This document shows, piece by piece, positions 60,621 to 64,000 of a DNA stretch of 64,000 nt; the first letter of the stretch is position 1, and the number at the start of each line of letters is the position of its first letter. The stretch is from CAYLJJ01 sp964384025 (lineage in GTDB: Bacteria > Myxococcota_A > Bradymonadia > UBA7976 > UBA1532): contig CAYLJJ010000012.1 in assembly GCA_964384025.1 (NCBI GenBank), forward strand, positions 1-64,000. Reading direction: 5' to 3'. The notes beneath the pieces are model-generated. The model made no database searches. It was not told where the DNA came from and worked only from the letters and a program-made list of their open reading frames with translations. A program made the position numbers and the translations under genes.

Positions 60621-60633
60621 TACATTCTATGTA
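60621..60633. promoter_or_regulatory. Inverted repeat TACAT-N3-ATGTA
   Basis: Perfect five-base arms in the AT-rich 225-base gap upstream of the FHA paralog. The arms match those of the element at 21922-21937, so a common DNA-binding protein is conceivable. On the minus strand it contains TAGAAT, a possible -10. Confidence 0.3.
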
Positions 60634-60635
60634 GG

Positions 60636-60652
60636 TGTTTGTGACGCAAACA
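60636..60652. promoter_or_regulatory. Operator-like inverted repeat TGTTTG-N5-CAAACA
   Basis: Perfect six-base arms with a five-base centre (TGACG), three bases from the previous inverted repeat and about 95 bases upstream of the FHA paralog start. The spacing fits a helix-turn-helix dimer site. It may control that gene. Confidence 0.4.
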
Positions 60653-60686
60653 TGGCAAATTTGTCGACTGCCATTCACAGTCAATC

Positions 60687-60695
60687 TGTTATAAT
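60687..60695 (+). promoter_or_regulatory. Extended -10 promoter (TGTTATAAT), no gene downstream on the plus strand
   Basis: A consensus TATAAT with an upstream TG lies at 60687-60695. CTGCCA sits sixteen bases before it as a weak -35. The only downstream sequence on this strand is the gap and then antisense to the glycosyltransferase gene. It may drive a small or antisense RNA, or be fortuitous in an AT-rich spacer. Confidence 0.35.
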
Positions 60696-60768
60696 GCGAT
60701 GTTGAAATGTTTTTCAGTCTTGAACTGCCGCCTTCGACAGGGCGACTAAAGGAAGGTTCCCCTGGATT

Positions 60769-61980
60769 TTAAAACTTTTCAGGCCCTCTTGTAGAGCCCC
60801 TCCCCGCCTCCACTATACGACCTTTCCAGATCGCACCTCGACCACTCTGGATACGCCAAGCGCTGTTCCAGAAGAGGAGGATCACAATGAGCATCCCCAG
60901 CGGGAAGGTCCAGAAGAGACCCCATCTATAGCCATTTATATGGTGTCCCAAAGCGTCCAGGGCGAAGATGATCCCCACAGTGACCGCCTCTAGGACGAGG
61001 GGGAGCAGCGGCGGAGCGCCGCCCAGAGCCAGGAGCAACAGGTTCTTAGCCAAGAGGAGGAAAGGCAACAGAGAAAAAAGGCTGAGGAAGAAGCTCACCC
61101 AAAAGATCAGACTCCAACGATACTCTAGAGCAGGAAAGAGATTCTTGCTCCAACCCTCCCAGATCTCTCCCAGGCTGCTGTACATTCGACAGGAGAAGAC
61201 CCCCGGGCCAAAGTAGAGACGGTAAGCGATCCCCTCCGCCTTGGCACGCTTGGCGAAGTCAACATCATCAAGAACGCTGCTCTTGATGGACTCATGTCCT
61301 CCTAAGCGATCATAGGCGCTGCGCTTGAAGAGCAAACACTGGCCGTTAGCAAGGGCGCGTGGGCTCTCGGGATCATTGACCTCTTTTAGAGGGTTCCCCG
61401 CCGCGATGACCGCGCCCATACGGGTCTGAATGACTCGTTCCCAGAAGCTCTCCACTTTCAAGCGCCCCAGCGCGGAGGCCATCTCTGCTCCCTGTTGGAT
61501 GGCTCGCCCTAAGAGGCGCTGAGGTCCCAGAGGATCAATCCGTACGTCAGCGTCTAAGAAAAGCAACCACTCTCCGCTGGTGCCTGCCTGGGCTCGATGC
61601 AGCGCGTGGGGCTTGCCTAACCAGCCCTCAGGCAGCTCCACTCCCTGGAGAATCTTAAGGCGAGGCTCCTCAGCAGCGAGGCGCGCTAAGATCTCTCCGG
61701 TCGTGTCGCTAGAGCGATCATCCAGGACCACAACTTCCATCTCTCCAGGCCACTCTACCGCAAAGACCGCCTCCAGGCAGGCTTCGATATGTGCCTCTTC
61801 ATCACGAGCCGGAATGACTATAGAGAGGAAGGGTGGTAAAGCGAGCGTGTCAGGCTGGCAGCTCGCATCAAGGCGCCACTCAGCAGGGGTGTCATCTCCC
61901 CGCAGCATTTTGAGGAGGTTGATGAACCAGCCCAGGAGAAGTAAACTCAAGCCAAAAAGAGAAAGCCAGTAGAGAAACAA
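60769..61980 (-). CDS. Membrane-bound family 2 glycosyltransferase (HpnB-like)
   Basis: About 403 residues starting at TTG 61980, which has AGGAGG six bases upstream. An N-terminal membrane helix (LYWLSLFGLSLLLLGWFINL) is followed by a GT-A domain: LSIVIPARDEEAHIEACLEA, VVVLDDRSSDTTGEIL, GKPHALHRA, LLFLDADVRI (DxD) and SSVLDDVDFAKRAKAEGI. Three or four C-terminal helices follow. The arrangement resembles hopene-associated or carotenoid/polyketide glycosyltransferases; the acceptor cannot be told. The DNA upstream is a short divergent spacer to the next lipoprotein gene. Confidence 0.92.
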   Translation of the reverse strand: MFLYWLSLFGLSLLLLGWFINLLKMLRGDDTPAEWRLDASCQPDTLALPPFLSIVIPARDEEAHIEACLEAVFAVEWPGEMEVVVLDDRSSDTTGEILARLAAEEPRLKILQGVELPEGWLGKPHALHRAQAGTSGEWLLFLDADVRIDPLGPQRLLGRAIQQGAEMASALGRLKVESFWERVIQTRMGAVIAAGNPLKEVNDPESPRALANGQCLLFKRSAYDRLGGHESIKSSVLDDVDFAKRAKAEGIAYRLYFGPGVFSCRMYSSLGEIWEGWSKNLFPALEYRWSLIFWVSFFLSLFSLLPFLLLAKNLLLLALGGAPPLLPLVLEAVTVGIIFALDALGHHINGYRWGLFWTFPLGMLIVILLFWNSAWRIQSGRGAIWKGRIVEAGRGSTRGPEKF

Positions 61981-62106
61981 GAGCGCCTCCTGTCGCTGTG
62001 AGAGCGGCAGTTTATCGAGAGGAGCCGGGTTTCGCTAAAGCAGACTGGCATGTTTTGGGCTTTCTCTCTTATCCTGCCGCCCCAAAGAGCCTTGAAGGAG
62101 ATGGGG

Positions 62107-64000
62107 ATGTCCCGGTTTTTTCTGATCTTTGCGCTTCTTGTCTTGGGCGCCTGCAATGATGGCAGCGGTAGCGCTGAGACAGAGGATGTGAGCACCGAAG
62201 ACAGGGGCCTTCATGAAGCGGGCGCCCTGAGAGAGGGGGGCATCGACGCTGAGGTAGAACCCAGCGGTCCCGCTTGTAGCGATTTCAGAGACAATGACGG
62301 AGATGGCCTCATCGATGAGCAGGACCCTGGCTGTGAAGGCCCTGATGATGATGATGAGGGGGAGATCCCTCAGTGTGCCGATGGGATCGACAACGACTTC
62401 GATAACCTAACTGATTATCCAGATGATCCCGGTTGTGGCTCCGCTGTAGATGAGGATGAGTTCAACGCCCCCATCACCCCTCAATGCAATGATGGTCTGG
62501 ACAATGATCGGGATGGGGTGGTGGATGAGAGCGATCCAGGCTGCGCCTCGGTCGCTGATGGAGATGAGGGGGATGAAAACTCCGAGAACCCCACAGAGTG
62601 CTGGGACGGGGTCGACAACGATGAGGATAATATCATCGATTTCCCGATGGAGCCTGGCTGTGCAGCAGCGGGAGACACCAGCGAAGCGGATCCACCAGTC
62701 GCGCCCGCCTGTGCTGATGGAGAGGACAATGATGAGGATGGTCGCATCGACTACCCTGATGATCCCGGTTGTGCTTCCATCGGAGATCGCGATGAGCTGG
62801 ATAAGGAGGTGACTCCAGAGTGCAGCGACGGGCAGGATAACGATCGGGATGGCAAGATCGACTATCCCGATGATGAGGGCTGTGAAGCTGCATCAGACTT
62901 CAACGAGCGGGGTTCTTGCCGAGATGTTTATGATCCCCCCCAGGCTCTGAACGGAGTCCCCATTTTCCTGGACACCTCCCGAGGAGTCTTTGAAGCTCGA
63001 GGGAGTTGTGGAGGTCGTGGTTCTCCTGAGTCTGTCGTTCGTTACCATCTCGACAAAGCGGTGGAAGCTCTAGAGATCAGCACTCGAGGGGCCACTGAAG
63101 TACCCACTACTCTCTATATGCGCCGCAACTACTGCCTCTCTCGCGGCGCGGAGGTGGCATGTCAACGTGAAGAGGAGTACCCCGAGGTCCCAGGTCACAT
63201 GCTGCGCATCCCTCACGTCAACCCTGGAGATTACTTCATATTCGTTGATGGTGTAGCGGGCATCGGCGGTCCGGTAGAGCTGACAGTTTACGAGATCCCG
63301 ATGGCTGAATGCCTCAACCGGGAGGATGATGATGAGGATGGCCTCACCGACTACCCCAATGATCCCGGCTGTGAGTCTCCCGATGATCGAGACGAGACCA
63401 GCTTGGAGCCTCTCCCCGCCTGCTTCAATGATGAGGATGATGATCAAGATGGGGAGATCGATTACCCCAATGATCCTGGCTGCCTGAGCGCCTCAGGACA
63501 GAGCGAGATCGACGCCTGTGGCGATGGAGTGCCCTATCAGGAGTATTTCGAAGGAGAGCCTTACTTCGATGGAGATACCTCAGGCGAGGAGGCATCAGAG
63601 GCACATGAGGGCAGCTGTGGGGGAGATCGAGGCGCTGAGCAGCTTATCTACTATCACAACCCCTATAATGCTCGTCTCACCCTGAGCAGCGCGCACCCTC
63701 AAACACAGACTCCTGTGACCCTCTATGTACGGCGGACCTGTGATGACCCCAACAGCGAGTTGGGCTGTGATGATGGCCGCCGCGCAGGCAGCGACTACGG
63801 CCGCATCGTCTTAGAGCGAGGATCCCCTGGAGATTACTGGATCATCGTAGATACCAGCCGAGGCGTAGGTGGTCCTTTCCGCCTGAGTATTGAGGCTGAA
63901 CGCCTCGATCCCGCCTGTGGCGATGGTCGCGACAACGATGGGGATGGAGAGGTGGATGCTGATGATCCAGGCTGCGAGAGTCTAGAAGATGAAGATGAGG
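62107..64000 (+). CDS. Secreted DNDxDG-repeat lipoprotein (partial, 3' end outside window)
   Basis: Open from ATG 62107 to the right edge (more than 630 codons). GAAGGAG lies six bases upstream; ATG 62101 abuts that site and is unlikely. Signal peptide SRFFLIFALLVLGAC with lipobox LGAC. An acidic linker leads to repeats of the form CxDGxDNDxDGxxDYPDDPGC (at least nine), as in cell-surface lipoproteins of Myxococcota. They alternate with two beta domains of about 120 residues containing CGG near the start and GDYFIFVDGVAGIGGPVELT or GDYWIIVDTSRGVGGPFRLS at the end, which resemble pre-peptidase C-terminal domains. Confidence 0.9.
   Translation, partial: MSRFFLIFALLVLGACNDGSGSAETEDVSTEDRGLHEAGALREGGIDAEVEPSGPACSDFRDNDGDGLIDEQDPGCEGPDDDDEGEIPQCADGIDNDFDNLTDYPDDPGCGSAVDEDEFNAPITPQCNDGLDNDRDGVVDESDPGCASVADGDEGDENSENPTECWDGVDNDEDNIIDFPMEPGCAAAGDTSEADPPVAPACADGEDNDEDGRIDYPDDPGCASIGDRDELDKEVTPECSDGQDNDRDGKIDYPDDEGCEAASDFNERGSCRDVYDPPQALNGVPIFLDTSRGVFEARGSCGGRGSPESVVRYHLDKAVEALEISTRGATEVPTTLYMRRNYCLSRGAEVACQREEEYPEVPGHMLRIPHVNPGDYFIFVDGVAGIGGPVELTVYEIPMAECLNREDDDEDGLTDYPNDPGCESPDDRDETSLEPLPACFNDEDDDQDGEIDYPNDPGCLSASGQSEIDACGDGVPYQEYFEGEPYFDGDTSGEEASEAHEGSCGGDRGAEQLIYYHNPYNARLTLSSAHPQTQTPVTLYVRRTCDDPNSELGCDDGRRAGSDYGRIVLERGSPGDYWIIVDTSRGVGGPFRLSIEAERLDPACGDGRDNDGDGEVDADDPGCESLEDEDE

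Overview
The window looks like chromosomal DNA of a member of the Myxococcota or a close deltaproteobacterial relative. This rests on gene content, since no rRNA or marker gene is present: many long lipoproteins, calcium-binding DxDGDG repeats, a MYXO-CTERM-like GGCSLG motif, FHA plus AgmX/PglI (TonB-like) proteins, a DUF4388 protein, and a block of co-oriented TPR genes that recalls the Glt gliding machinery of Myxococcus xanthus. I see no tRNA, rRNA, CRISPR array, transposase or integrase.

Layout. Positions 1-7904 (minus strand) are one end of a phage-tail-like contractile injection system (eCIS). In transcription order it encodes a DUF4255/Pvc16-type cap protein, a short sheath, a tube protein, a tail-assembly-type protein, a tiny DUF6760-like ORF, a long sheath, a second tube protein and a very long low-complexity protein that runs off the left edge. 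Positions 8163-10850 (plus) hold two tandem paralogous lipoproteins and an RluA-family pseudouridine synthase. Positions 10844-17749 (minus) are a single lipoprotein gene of about 2300 codons made almost entirely of pentapeptide repeats and built by tandem duplication. Positions 17924-27322 carry mostly ordinary genes: a methyltransferase-TPR protein, a DUF2723 membrane protein, a Cys-rich lipoprotein, RtcB RNA ligase, a HIT protein, a rhomboid protease, a small membrane protein and an EboE-like TIM-barrel protein.

Positions 27319-54241 (all minus) form the main block. After rsmI (downstream end) comes a TPR protein of about 4560 residues, then going upstream a TPR lipoprotein, an FHA/one-TM/TonB-like protein, a small exported protein, a TPR lipoprotein, an exported TPR protein of 1081 residues, another exported TPR protein, and a protein combining a degenerate receiver, DUF4388, a J-like segment and TPRs. 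The order large periplasmic TPR, TPR lipoprotein, small exported protein, FHA/TonB, giant TPR matches what I recall of gltD-gltE-gltF-gltG-...-gltI. I therefore infer an envelope-spanning trans-periplasmic assembly. Its motor (AglRQS-like) and a GltJ-like protein are not in the window.

Positions 54337-64000 hold an unknown protein, a calcium-repeat protein with an internal sorting-like segment fused to a beta-barrel-like domain, MazG, a second FHA/TonB paralog, a family 2 glycosyltransferase and the start of a secreted DNDxDG-repeat lipoprotein that runs off the right edge. The general themes are envelope and surface proteins, repeat expansion, and protein-protein scaffolds. All identifications are by eye from the sequence; no database search was possible.
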